Source: Rapana venosa
Taxonomy: Eukaryota > Mollusca > Gastropoda > Neogastropoda > Muricidae
DNA: 64,000 bases
Reading direction: 5' to 3'
NCBI GenBank assembly: GCA_028751875.1
Contig: CM054143.1
Span: 70,954,934 to 71,018,933 of the forward strand
The notes below the pieces were generated by a model. The model saw nothing but the letters and a program-made list of their open reading frames with translations, was not told the origin of the DNA and did no database searches. Made by a program: the position numbers and the translations under genes. Shown here piece after piece: positions 15,604 to 28,100 of this stretch. Every line of letters starts with the position of its first letter. Positions within the stretch are counted from its first letter, which is position 1.

Positions 15604-16470
15604 TCTTGTTTGGGAACGACAGCATCAAGACAAAAAAATTTTTTTTTTAAATGTGGGAAATGCAGTCAAGCCGTCTTGGGCAGGTGTGTTGCTAGGAAAA
15701 GTGTTCATCATGTGAATTTGTTGTTGTCACATGGCATACCTGTTATGTAAACTTGACCACGCGGTTTGTAGTTAACTCCCTTGGTGTTGTGAAACGCTGG
15801 TGCAGACGACAAAAATTTTGGTTTCGCCAGGCCTAGCCTAAGCTTAATCTCTGCAAGATTTGAATTGAGCTCTAGGAGTCGATGGGCGGGAGTGTCTAAA
15901 GGTAAGTTAATTGAGCTTTACATGTGTGTCATGTTTTACAAGTCCATGACTAAAGACGTAAAGTTGCCTGGACTTATGAGAAGGGCATTCCATTACATTT
16001 GCTTTCTCCCTCCTCCAGTTCAATGCAGCTTAGTGAGCTTACAAGTGGTAGTGGAGTGGTTATAACTTATAATTATTGTGTACCTTTGACGATCTGTATC
16101 TGTTTCAGAGATCGTTTGCTAATCCTGTTGAGAAAGTAATAAATGTAAACCCCGATCCTGCTGATCAATTTTATGGTGGGGAAAAAAACGTAATTTATCT
16201 AATGAATTTTATCCTGTGTCCTTGCTTTGTCAGCTTATGTTTCCCTTCACCCATAACTCTGCGTCATTGGAGCTCTGCATGAAACTTTCATGTGGTAGCC
16301 TATGCCGTGTGTATGGCTGGAACAGATTGAACCTGGTGGAGCTTATCTTTCTCCAGGTGGAATATTGCATGCTAGGCTGCATGCATACCATCTGTCATGG
16401 CTGGCCTAGTCTTCAATGAAAGGTGGATGGATATTTATGGACAATGTGTAACTTATGGATTCACATGTGG
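15604..16470. other. Unique sequence around the possible first exon
   Basis: No repeats or recognised coding. A GTAAGT donor lies at 15902. Two short plus-strand frames (15865-16065, 16076-16282) show no domain. Confidence 0.5.
15841..15901 (+). other. Possible non-coding first exon of plus-strand TPMT
   Basis: A strong donor, TAAAG|GTAAGT, at 15901/15902 ends a stretch without repeats. The start-codon exon at 21857 has its own acceptor, so an upstream UTR exon is expected. This is the best donor seen in the intergenic region, but the link is inference only; the 5' limit given is arbitrary. Confidence 0.25.
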
Positions 16471-16759
16471 GATGAATGAATGAATGAACATTTTTATTGA
16501 ATGAACATTTCTATTGAATGAACATTTTTATTGAGGGAAAAGAATAAGCACAATGGTGGCATTTTCCCCATCCAGCCCACAGTCCAAAATTTAAATCAAT
16601 CAACCAAACATTCGTTTAAACAAAAAATAATGAAATGTCTAAAGAATTGGGTAAAATGTAAACATGCATTTATAAACAAACGGAATAGAGATAGTTGTAT
16701 ACACAGGACAGATATGAGAGAGGGGGAGGGAGGGAGAGAGAGAGAGATCATAGAGAGAG

Positions 16760-18701
16760 AGGGGATGAATGAATGGTCTTTATTTGAGAGAGAAGTGGGG
16801 TGAGGTGTGTGCAGTATTTATCATTATTAGTTTATGTAGAGGACAAGACGAAAGGGAAGAAGAAGAAAGAAAAAAAACAAGAAAGGGAACAAGAGGAGGA
16901 AGCAGAGAAGAATGAAAAGGTTGAAGGAGGAGGAAAGGGGAAGGAACATGGAAACAACCAGAAAGTCTACAATTTATGCAAGTTACAACATCTATAAATA
17001 TCAAATGAACAAAATCATAACATACATGAGAATATACAAGGTTTCATCACATAGCAGAAGTATAATGCACCTACCAAAACATTTCAGTGAGACAGAAATG
17101 CTTTACATGGAGAGACAGCTTAAGGGGGGGGGAGGAACAGGGAAGAAGAAGAATTGCGAAAAAGAAAAAGAAGAGAGAGAAACAGACATAGGGACAGAGA
17201 CGACAGCCAGACAAACAGACAGACAGAAACTAGAGGGGAGGGGGGATAGAAAGAGGAGAGGACGAGAGAGAAGCAGAAGGCAGCAAGAATAAGAAAGGGA
17301 CAGACAGTTGGGGAGGGAGGTTGTTAGGAGTAGACATACATACTTTCGCCGATTGAAAATGCATGGCATAATTAGTTATTGGCTTTACAAAGTAAAATAC
17401 CATATCATCAAGATAGTGATACATTATTCATAAGATGGGCATGGTACACTTTTCTAAATACAGAAACACTGTTAGTCTTATGGAGGTTAAGGTTAGAAAT
17501 TTCATTCCATAACGAACCACCGGAATATGTGAGACTGGATTTAAATAAGTCAATTCTGGGAAGTGGCACCATTATCTTATGGGCATGACGATTGACATTT
17601 GTTACGAATCTACTCTGAAGCAAGGGGAGGGAGCTAAACCAGGTATGATTTTGAACATAAACAGGGCCTTATTTTGCTTAAGCTTGGATCTTCATGGAAG
17701 AATATCAAGTGTTCTATAGTCAGAGGTAGTTAATGATGAAGATTTTAAAAGAACAAGCTTTAAAGCTCGTCTATACATACTGAACAATGGCTTTAGAACA
17801 TTTGCACTAGCCGAGTCCCAAATCGTCGAAGCATAACTCTCATGGGATATGATGTATGCATTGAAAAACATTTTTCTAGCATTTAGGTCCAAAAAAAGCT
17901 TTATTTTAGATAACTGATATATATATTTTGATTTTTTTTTTTGCACAAGACTGAGATGTGATATATCCAAGAAAGATTGTTGTCAATTGTAATACCTAGA
18001 ATTTTGTGATGGTCTACTTCATCAATTTTGTTACTGTTTATGTATATTGCCATAATATTGTTTGGGAGATTTTGCCATTTTTGTCGAGTTGTTAAGTGCT
18101 TAGTTTTGGGGGGATGAAGACTCATGTGATTTAGCTCTGGCCACTTAAGCAAGTGATGAATACTCTCTTGTAAAGCAGAAGAAACTTCAGTCAACTGAGA
18201 ATGACAGGTATGGATAGTTGTATCATCTGCAAATAACTCGCACTGTGTGTTTAGAGATAAGGGTAAGTCATTGATGTATACAGAGAAAAGAACTGGTCCT
18301 AGGACAGATCCCTGGAGGACGCCATAATTATTCGACACTACTTCAGATGTGTTGTCTTTATCTGAAACAACTTGTTTTCTCTCGGAAAGAAATGTTAACA
18401 TGAGTTTGACAGTATTACCTGAAAGACCATAAATTTTTTGTTTTTTTAATAACAGAGTGTGGTCAATCACATCAAATGCCTTAGCAAAGTCTGCTATAAT
18501 AACTCCAGTGATTTTATTATCATTGATATTAGTAAGCCACTGATCAACTAAGCTTGTCAAAGCAGTTTGACAGGAGTGGTTTGCAAACCGTGATAAAACA
18601 ACCAATAATTCAAAAGATAAAGTTGCTGGCTCAACTGTAGTGACATTGACAGGCAATTTCTGTTGTTGTTGAAACAGTTGACAACTTGCACATGTACACA
18701 T
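16760..18701 (-). mobile_element. CR1/L2-like LINE, 5'-truncated, frameshifted
   Basis: Minus-strand reverse transcriptase: ADFAKAFDVIDHTLL (motif A), LQGSVLGPVLFSVYINDLP (motif B), FADDTTIHTC (catalytic), ILGITIDNNLSW. The thumb and C-terminal part run over 17970-17408 in shifted frames. The 3' UTR runs to a CATTCATTC-type end near 16770. The 5' end is lost inside RT (first recognisable block ANHSCQTALTSL). Clade assignment is inference. Confidence 0.88.
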
Positions 18702-19900
18702 TGTATGTGTCTGTTACAATGCTGGCGTATTGGTCCCAAATGACATTGAAGTAGGGATTCATCCTGCTGTTGTCAATGATCTGTTTTGTGATAGTAATGA
18801 TATGATTTATCCTCTTGAAAGAAGAGAAAGATCCCTAATCTGGGACAAAATCATGACAAAAAACTGGCTATTCTTTTTTAAAATGGATTTTGTTGTTGTT
18901 GTTCTGGTAGAGCTGTTAACTTTCCAAGGAATGTTCAGTAGCCTACTACTAGTAGGGCACAGCACTGGCCATGCAGTGCACATTGGGTCGGTGAAACGTA
19001 ATTAATCTGGTGGAGCCAATCCCTGTCCAAGTTACAGATTGCATGCTGGGTATGTTTGTGTTATCCATACCATCAGTCATAGCTGGCCGTCTCTTCCATA
19101 GTGTTTTGTTTTTCATGGGTGTTGAAATTGCATGCACATATACACACTCGCACCCATCCACTCACAGTTGTGCATCATGCATGCATGTTAGTTGTTACAC
19201 ACTTTAGCACATGCGCAGATGCATATCTAAGCACTCACACATTAAGGAGACACACACACGCATGCATGCACGCACATACTCACACATGCGCAAACACACA
19301 CACACATGTACTGTGTACACACACACTTGAACACACACACACACACACACATTTCTTCTTGTATTTTTACAATGTGTCTGATATCCATGTATATGAGATG
19401 ATGTTAAGATGAAGACCACATGCACACTCATACTCGCACTCAATCTTTGCCAATTTGCACAGAAATATATTTTTTTTTTCATTTTTATTTCATTTCATTA
19501 GGTGCAAATGAAAAAGGGCAGTAACAATGCCAACATAGTTATGCTTTACTTCATAATTGTTTCATGGCATTGCATTCATTGTGCATGGAAAGTGCCAACA
19601 TGATGTGGAAATTTGTCACAGTGTATAACAGAAAACTAAGTTTACATAAGTCTTCATGACACACTTGCATGTTACGGGGTTATTGAAATGCCGAGACATT
19701 CAGTGATTCCCAGTTAAATTGTCAGGTGCATGCAGAGTCGGGTGTGCATTACAAGCTACTGTCAGGAATCTCTGAAGTGAGAATCCACCTGTAGCTGCCT
19801 GCACCTTTATGGGGGACAGTCAGTCACGCACTATGTCAGATAGTATCTTTTGGGATTCATTTGATAGAATCAAAACCAAACTCTTACATTAGAATAGTAT
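18702..19900. other. Intergenic, no gene seen; CA tract 19140-19350
   Basis: Unique sequence with a degenerate CA/CATGCA tract at 19135-19350. No conserved frame recognised. Confidence 0.6.
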
Positions 19901-19904
19901 ATGA

Positions 19905-20600
19905 TTTTTTTTGTACCAAACGAATACATACAATAAATGGATCAACACAGTGAAAAATATTCTGTACACAATTGGATTCAAACATGTCTGGAAGACCCAA
20001 AGTACTCTTGATGTTCATCGGTTGAGTTACGCTGTTAGAAAAAAGCTTGAGGACATGTATAAAACATTTTGGATCAACCAGAAGAGAGAGTCTGCAAAAC
20101 TGAAATTTTATGATTTTGCGATCAAAGAATACAGAATGAAACCATATTTAATAAAGTATGAAAACAAAACCCATAAGAAGACATAAATTTCACACAAGCG
20201 GTCATGATTTAATGATAGCAAAAGGGAGGCACCAAAATATATCCAGAGAGGACAGAAAATGTAGATACTTTAACAAACTAGAAGATGAATTTCATTACTC
20301 GATGAACGTGTATTATATGATGAACTCAGGAACAATTTGCTCATAAAAATGAAAACCAGAGACAACAAACACAAAAATGGTATATATAAATTAAGCGACA
20401 TAATCACAGTTGATACTAATCAAGCAGATATCATCAGATATATGTGCATTCATGAATGTTTTGAGAAAAGGGATAAAGAGAAGTGAAATGCAACATGCCT
20501 TTAGTGTACACCATTTTGAGCCAAACAGATGATTATAACTGTTTGTTTTGTTGTGTCAAATAAGTCTACATGGCTTAAAAATGCCAATAAAATATTCTGA
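19905..20600 (+). mobile_element. LINE C-terminal fragment
   Basis: 19911-20186 and 20158-20346 are frame-shifted pieces of one protein. SGHDLMIAKGRHQNISREDR then CRYFNKLEDEFHY is the terminal domain found after RT in a class of invertebrate LINEs. Continues to about 20490 and ends with an AATAAAATATTCTGAATC tail. Confidence 0.8.
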
Positions 20601-20730
20601 ATCTAAATCTGAATCTCACCATTGGTGAGCCTCATAGCTCTAGCCAAGGAACAGTTCTAAGTTCTAAAAAATCCGTGTTCCGGAACCACAGTCTTGCATT
20701 ACTGGTGTGACCAGAGAAAAATCAATGTAG

Positions 20731-21016
20731 TAAAGGAGTCCCATAACCTATAAGGTCGTAGGGGAGCGAGGCGTCAGAGACCTCACTTCTCTAGGGCCAG
20801 CATATTGAGGGCGGCGCCCATCTCCTCTCCCTCGCTGCTTTACCTTCCCTGACCCTAAAGAGGGCAGGTACCCATTTACAGCTGGGTGAACTAGGGGAGC
20901 TGTACTGAAGCCAAGGCGCGCAAACGGTCACCCATCCAAGTGGTAACCACGCTCGACGCTGCTTAACTTGGCTGGGGGAAAGCAAGTGCTCCGACCACTG
21001 AGCTATCCCATGCCCT
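20731..21016 (-). mobile_element. SINE A, copy 7
   Basis: Full-length minus-strand copy about 0.84 kb before the TPMT start-codon exon. Confidence 0.9.
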
Positions 21017-21044
21017 AAATCAATGTGCACACTGTTAATGTTTA

Positions 21045-21320
21045 TTGAAAGGATTTTTAAATATTGGGAAATATTTATTTTCTCTACAATGTGCTACTCA
21101 TTAAAAGGATTTTTAAATATTGGGAAATATTTATTTTCTCTACAATGTGCTACTCATTAAAAGGATTTTTAAATATTCAGAAATATTTATTTTCTCTACA
21201 ATTTGCTACTCATTAAAAGGTTTTTTAAATATTGGGAAATGTTTATTTTCTCTACAATTTGCTACTCATTAAAAGGTTTTTTAAATATTGGGAAATATTT
21301 ATTTTCTCTACAATTTGCCA
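21045..21320. repeat. 56-bp minisatellite, five copies
   Basis: AAAGGATTTTTAAATATTGG then AAATATTTATTTTCTCTACA, period 56 (starts 21048, 21104, 21160). Upstream of the TPMT start exon. Confidence 0.93.
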
Positions 21321-21458
21321 GGGAGGGGTGGGGGTGTCCTTTTACAAAAAGGATGGAAAATAAAACAGTTTTCTTATGTTGTTTTTTCTCTGCTTCTTGC
21401 TTTTATTTTCAATCTAGAAAATGGTAGTGGAGGAAAATAGGCTCAGGTAAATCAGAAA

Positions 21459-21808
21459 GGGACGGGATAGCCTAGTGGTCAGAACATTGCCCTCGCAATC
21501 TGACGACCCGGTTCGATTCCCGTTCAAGGGGATATTTTCCCCTGGAGGTAACATCAGTGCAGACTCCACGTTCCCCAAAAGTCCTTTGGATGAGACTATA
21601 AACTGAGGCCCCATGTGCGAACGCATGCAGAACATCTTGCGCACACGTTAAATCCTGTTGCGCTTTTTGTAAGAGTAGGCCATCATGTGCTGGTCGGAAG
21701 AGATGACAGAATTAACAAAACCGCATACACATGCGGAGTGGTTGTAAGAAAAAAGCACATAAGTGCTTATTCCATTATCCTCGATATAAAAGAATAAAAT
21801 AAATAAAT
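21459..21808 (+). mobile_element. SINE B (tRNA-derived, about 345 bp), copy 1
   Basis: The head GGGACGGGATAGCCTAGTGG holds an A box, and CCCGGTTCGATTCCCG an intact B box, as in tRNA-derived SINEs. The body has TATTTTCCCCTGGAG and ACTTTTGG on the complement; the 3' end is CTTATTCCATTATCCTCG then an AATAAA-like tail. It ends 48 bp before the TPMT start-codon exon. Confidence 0.9.
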
Positions 21809-21856
21809 TTTAAAAAGTAACAAAAGTCTGTTAACAATCACATCGATGCCTTGCAG

Positions 21857-22007
21857 GTGCAGCGAACAAGTGTCAGTAAAACAACGGTCTACAGAATCCG
21901 AGAATGTCCGAGTCTGAGAAGAAGGAGCCGACTGTTATGGACAGCGAGGACTGGATCAAACGCTGGGACAACCGTGTGATTGGCTTTCACAAGGAGCATA
22001 TCCATCC
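21857..22007 (+). CDS. TPMT: TPMT exon with start codon
   Basis: A good acceptor (CCTTGCAG, ending 21856) precedes 47 nt of 5' UTR. The ATG is at 21904-21906 and begins MSESEKKEPTV. The coding part contains DWIKRWDNRVIGFHKEHIHP, matching the N-terminal helix of the TPMT family. The donor is CC|GTACGT at 22008, leaving phase 2. The minus-strand paralog uses the same CC|GTACGT donor. An acceptor before the UTR implies at least one upstream non-coding exon. Confidence 0.9.
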
Positions 22008-22087
22008 GTACGTACATACCTGTGTAGCGTTGTAAACATGCTGATCTTACAGTATATTGTTTTACAATACATAAAGGTTTTCATTTC

Positions 22088-22151
<64 letters not shown>

Positions 22152-22167
22152 CTCTGTGAATGTGTGG

Positions 22168-22198
<31 letters not shown>

Positions 22199-25100
22199 GT
22201 GTGTGTGTGTGTGTAGTCATTTATAGAGAGCTCTGCTACTGAGACTGATTTGTGTATGTGTGTGGGTTCATGTGTGTCCTATTAATTTGCAAGAACACCT
22301 GCCACCTAGAATATGAAAGATGGAGAGAGAGAGAGTGTGTGTGTGGTGTTTGTGTGTCTGTCTGTCTGTCTGTCTGCCTGCGTGAACCAGCTCTTTTTAA
22401 TTTTACTTTTTATTTGTGTTTTTTTCTGTATTGTGATATTGTCCATTCGCTTTTCAGCTGCTTTTTTTCCCCTTTGAACACAAAACTAGCAGAAGGAATC
22501 TTTCTGTCAGGCCTTCTGCTTTAGAGAAAATGAACTAACTGCAAGCAAAGATTAAGCAGTACAGAAAAAAAAAAGTAAGTGAGTGGGTGGGTCTGTCTCC
22601 AGTTTGTTTTGTTACTTACATAGTGTATGATTAATAGCTCAGGCTTTAGTATTTTGGTCATTCAAAAATACTGTACTCTAGAAAAATGACTTCCATTTAA
22701 TTGCTTGGACAAACATAGTTATCTAAAAAAAGATAAAAAGAAGTGTTTGTGTGTGTGTATGTATGTATGTATGAATTATGATGTTGTTGCTGCAGGGTTT
22801 TGGAAAAGAATGTGAAGACCATGGTGGATGGCCGGTCCAACATCAGAATATTTGTTCCTTTGTGCGGGAAATCCTGGGACATGAAATGGTAACCCTCGCT
22901 GTAATTTGTCCTTGTTGATTATCCATTATGTAAGGCCTTCTTTTGATTTTGTCTTTTTTGAGATTTTGATATTTCAGGGGTGTTTTTGTTTGCATAACTA
23001 TATGGGTATGTAACTCACCACAGGTATGGAAGTGTATGGAAAATGGAAACAGATCACCATCAGACCACTGTACAGAATCAGAGACAGTTTTTCTTTGATT
23101 GCAAGGATATCGGTGATGCAAGGGTGCTGTCTCAGAGAGTCATCAGTTTGAACATCAATAGCTTGGATTCATCAGTCAGTTGATAATTCTGTTTCAGTCG
23201 TTGCTTAGTCATTCTGTCTCGGTTGATGATCCTCAGAGTCATGGTTGAATAATTCTACCTCAAAGTCATCAGTTAGTTAATGATTCTGCCTCAATGCTGT
23301 CAGTTAGTTACTAATTTTGCCACAAAGATATCAGTTAAGGGATAAATCTGCATCAGAGTTATCAGTTAGTTCATAATGTCTGTCACAGTCACCATTTCAT
23401 TGATAATTCTGTCTCTGAGAATCCTCATTTCATTCATGACTGGTTGTAGCATGCTGCAAAAACGTGTTAAATGTGTTTAACTGTAAAGTAGTGTAGAGAT
23501 TGTGTTAAATGTGTTCAACTGTAAAGCAGTGTAGGAATTGTGTTAAATGTGTTTAACTGTAAAGTAGTGTAGGAATTGTGTTAAATGTGTTTAACTGTAA
23601 AGCAGTGTAGGAATTGTGTTAAATGTGTTTAACTGTAAAGTAGTGTAGGGATTGTGTTAAATGTGTTTAACTGTAAAGCAGTGTGGGAATGTTAAATGTG
23701 TTTAACTGTAAAGCAGTGTGGGGAATGTTAAATGTGTTTAACTGTAAAGCAGTGTAGGAATTGTGTTAAATGTGTTTAACTGTAAAGCAGTGTAGGAATT
23801 GTGTTAAATGTGTTTAACTGTAAAGCAGTGTAGGAATTGTGTTAAATGTGTTTAACTGTAAAGCAGTGTAGGAATTGTGTTAAATGTGTTTAACTGTAAA
23901 GCAGTGTAGGAATTGTGTTAAATGTGTTTAACTGTAAAGTAGTGTAGGGATTGTGTTAAATGTGTTTAACTGTAAAGCAGTGTGGGAATGTTAAATGTGT
24001 TTAACTGTAAAGCAGTGTGGGAAAGCTGTTTAACTGTAAAGCAGTGTGGGGAATCTGTTAAACTGTACAGCAGTGTGAAGGAAGAGGCAGTGTTCTGTGT
24101 TTACTGCTTATAGTATCTCACAGGACAGGACAGGATAGCCTGGTTGGTTAGAACATTGCGCTTGTGATCTGCTGACCCGGGTTTGAATCCCGTTCAAGAG
24201 GATATTTTCCCCTGGAGTTAACATCAGTTCAGACTCCACTTCCCCACACAAAAGTCCTTCAGATGAGACTATCAGCTGAGGTCCTGTGAGTGAACACTTG
24301 CAGAACATCTTGCGCACACCGTTCCACTTTTTGGAAGAGTAGACCATTGTGTACTGGTGGAAACAGATGACAAAATTTACTAAACTGTATACACATGGGG
24401 ACTGGATGTAAATAAGCACATGAGTGCTTATTCCATTATCCTCGAAAGAAAAGAATAAATAAATAAATAAATTTTTTAAATGAGATAAATAATGCTGTCT
24501 TAAATGGGAGTTTACACAAATATACAGCGTTAGCCATTATTGTATACATTGTGTTGGGTACAGTGTGCATTGTGTAGTGTACAGTGTGTATTGTGTAGTG
24601 TACAGTGTGTATTGTGTAGTGTGTAGTGTACAGTGTGTATTGTGTAGTGTACAGTGTGTAGTGTACAGTGTGTAGTGTACAGTGTGTATTGTGTAGTGTA
24701 CAGTGTGTATTGTGTAGTGTACAGTGTGTATTGTGTAGTGTACAGTGTGTATTGTGTAGTGTACAGTGTGTATTGTGTAGTGTACAGTGTGTAGTGTGTA
24801 TTGTGTAGTGTACAGTGTGTAGTGTACAGTGTGTAGTGTACAGTGTGTAGTGTATTGTGTAGTGTACAGTGTGTAGTGTATTGTGTAGTGTACAGTGTGT
24901 ATTGTGTAGTGTACAGTATGTATTGTGTAGTGTACAGTGTGTATTGTGTAGTGTACAGTGTGTAGTGTACAGTGTGTAGTGTACAGTATGTATTGTGTAG
25001 TGTACAGTGTGTATTGTGTAGTGTACAGTGTGTAGTGTACAGTGTGTAGTGTACAGTGTGTAGTGTACAGTGTGTAGTGTACAGTGTGTATTGTGTAGTG

Positions 25101-28100
25101 TACAGTGTGTAGTGTACAGTGTGTATTGTGTAGTGTACAGTATGTATTGTGTAGTGTACAGTGTGTATTGTGTAGTGTACAGTGTGTAGTGTACAGTGTG
25201 TATTGTGTAGTGTACAGTGTGTATTTGTAGTGTACAGTGTGTATTGTGTAGTGTACAGTGTGTATTGTGTAGTGTACAGTATGTATTGTGTAGTGTACAG
25301 TGTGTATTGTGTAGTGTACAGTGTGTAGTGTACAGTGTGTATTGTGTAGTGTACAGTGTGTATTGTGTAGTGTACAGTATGTATTGTGTAGTGTACAGTG
25401 TGTATTGTGTAGTGTACAGTATGTATTGTGTAGTGTACAGTGTGTATTGTGTAGTGTACAGTGTGTATTGTGTAGTGTATTGTGTAGTGTACAGTGTGTA
25501 TTGTGTAGTGTACAGTGTGTATTGTGTAGTGTACAGTGTGTATTGTGTACTGTACAGTGTGTATTGTGTAGTGTACAGTGTGTATTGTGTAGTGTACAGT
25601 GTGTATTGTGTAGTGTACAGTGTGTAGTGTACAGTGTGTATTGTGTAGTGTACAGTATGTATTGTGTAGTGTACAGTGTGTATTGTGTAGTGTACAGTGT
25701 GTATTGTGTAGTGTACAGTGTGTATTGTGTAGTGTACAGTGTGTAGTGTATTGTGTAGTGTACAGTGTGTAGTGTATTGTGTAGTGTACAGTGTGTATTG
25801 TGTAGTGTATTGTGTAGTGTACAGTGTGTAGTGTATTGTGTAGTGTACAGTGTGTAGTGTATTGTGTAGTGTACAGTGTGTAGTGTATTGTGTAGTGTAC
25901 AGTGTGTATTGTGTAGTGTACAGTGTGTATTGTGTAGTGTACAGTGTGTATTGTGTAGTGTACAGTGTGTATTGTGTAGTGTACAGTGTGTATTGTGTAG
26001 TGTACAGTGTGTATTGTGTAGTGTACAGTGTGTATTGTGTAGTGTTACAGTGTGTATTGTGTTTGTGTACAGTGTGTAGTGTACAGTGTGTATTGTGTAG
26101 TGTACAGTATGTATTGTGTAGTGTACAGTGTGTATTGTGTAGTGTACAGTGTATATTGTGTAGTGTACAGTGTGTATTGTGTAGTGTACAGTGTGTATTG
26201 TGTAGTGTACAGTGTGTATTGTGTAGTGTACAGTATGTATTGTGTAGTGTACAGTGTGTATTGTGTAGTGTACAGTGTGTAGTGTACAGTGTGTAGTGTA
26301 CAGTGTGTATTGTGTAGTGTACAGTGTGTATTGTGTAGTGTATTGTGTAGTGTACAGTGTGTATTGTGTAGTGTACAGTGTGTATTGTGTAGTGTACAGT
26401 GTGTAGTGTACAGTGTGTATTGTGTAGTGTACAGTGTGTATTGTGTAGTGTATTGTGTAGTGTACAGTGTGTATTGTGTAGTGTACAGTGTGTATTGTGT
26501 AGTGTACAGTGTGTACTGTGTAGTGTACAGTGTGTATTGTGTAGTGTACAGTGTGTAGTGTACAGTGTGTATTGTGTAGTGTACAGTGTGTAGTGTACAG
26601 TGTGTATTGTGTAGTGTACAGTGTGTAGTGTACAGTGTGTATTGTGTAGTGTACAGTGTGTATTGTACAGTGTGTATTGTGTAGTGTACAGTGTGTATTG
26701 TGTAGTGTACAGTGTGATGTATTGTGTAGTGTATTGTGTAGTGTATTGTGTAGTGTATTGTGTAGTGTACAGTGGTATTGTGTAGTGTACAGTGTGTATT
26801 GTGTAGTGTACAGTGTGTAGTGTACAAGTGTGTAGTGTACAGGTGTATGTTAGTGTACAGTGTGTATTGTGTAGTGTACAGTGTGTATTGTGTAGTGTAC
26901 AGTGTGTAGTGTACGTGTGTAGTGTACATGTGTATTTTGTAGTGTACAGTGTGTATTGTGTAGTGTACAGTGTGTATTGTGTAGTGTACAGTTGTATTGT
27001 GTAGTGTACAGTGTGTATTGTGTAGTGTACAGTTGTAGTGTACAGTGTGATTGTGTAGTGTACAGTATGTATTGTGTAGTGTACATGTGGTAGTGTACAG
27101 TGTGTATTGTGTAGTGTACAGTTGTATTGTGTAGTGTACAGTGTGTATTGTGTATGTACAGTGTGTATTGTGTGTGTATTGTGTAGTGTACAGTGTGTAT
27201 TGTGTAGTGTACAGTGTGTATTGTGTAGTGTACAGTGTGTATTGTGTAGTGTAGTGTGTATTGTGTAGTGTACGTGTGTAGTGTATGTTTAGTGTACAGT
27301 GTGTTTGTGTAGTGTACATGTGTAGTGTACAGTGTGTATTGTGTAGTGTACAGTGTGTATTGTGTAGTGTACAGTGTGTAGTGTACAGTGTTTGTGTAGT
27401 GTACAGTGTGTATTGTGTAGTGTACTAGTATTGTGTAGTGTACAGTGTGTATTGTGTAGTGTACAGTGTGTATTGTGTAGTGTACAGTGTGTATTGTGTA
27501 GTGTCAGGTGTATGTGTATGTACGTGTGTAGTGTACAGTGTGTATTGTGTAGTGTACAGTGTGTATTGTGTAGTGTACGTGTGTATTGTGTAGTGTACAG
27601 TGTGTAGTGTACGTGTGATTGTAGTGTACAGTGTGTATTGTGTAATGTTGTGTAGTGTACAGTGTGTATTGTGTAGTGTAGTGTGTATGTTATGTACAGT
27701 GTGTATTGTGTAGTGTACAGTATGTATTGTGTAGTGTACAGTATGTTTGTGTAGTGTACAGTGTGTGTGTACAGTGTGTAGTGTTAGTGTCGTGTGTATT
27801 GTGTAGTGTACAGTGTTATGTGTAGTGTTGTGTAGTGTCAGTGTGTATTGTGTAGTGTACGTGTGTATTGTGTAGTGTACAGTGTGTATTGTGTAGTGTA
27901 CAGTGTGTATTGTGTAGTGTACAGTGTGTATGTATTGTAGTTAAGTGTGTATTGTGTAGTGTACAGGTTGTTGTGTGTGTTGTGTACATGTGATTGTGAG
28001 TGTACAGTGTGTATTGTGTAGTGTACAGTTTTGTCTGTGTATTGTGTAGTGTTACAGTGTGTATGTAGTGTAGTGTATTGTGTAGTGTACAGTGTGTATT

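Noticed and set aside
16912..17292. 126-codon frame rich in K, E and R
   Set aside because: GA-rich 3' UTR of the minus-strand LINE, read on the wrong strand.
21459..21530. Possible tRNA gene
   Set aside because: A and B boxes belong to SINE B; no clean acceptor stem and no CCA-end context, and the same head recurs in many copies.
23460..24080. Regular 38-bp direct repeats, at first glance CRISPR-like
   Set aside because: No unique spacers between repeats; a plain head-to-tail minisatellite in a eukaryotic intron.
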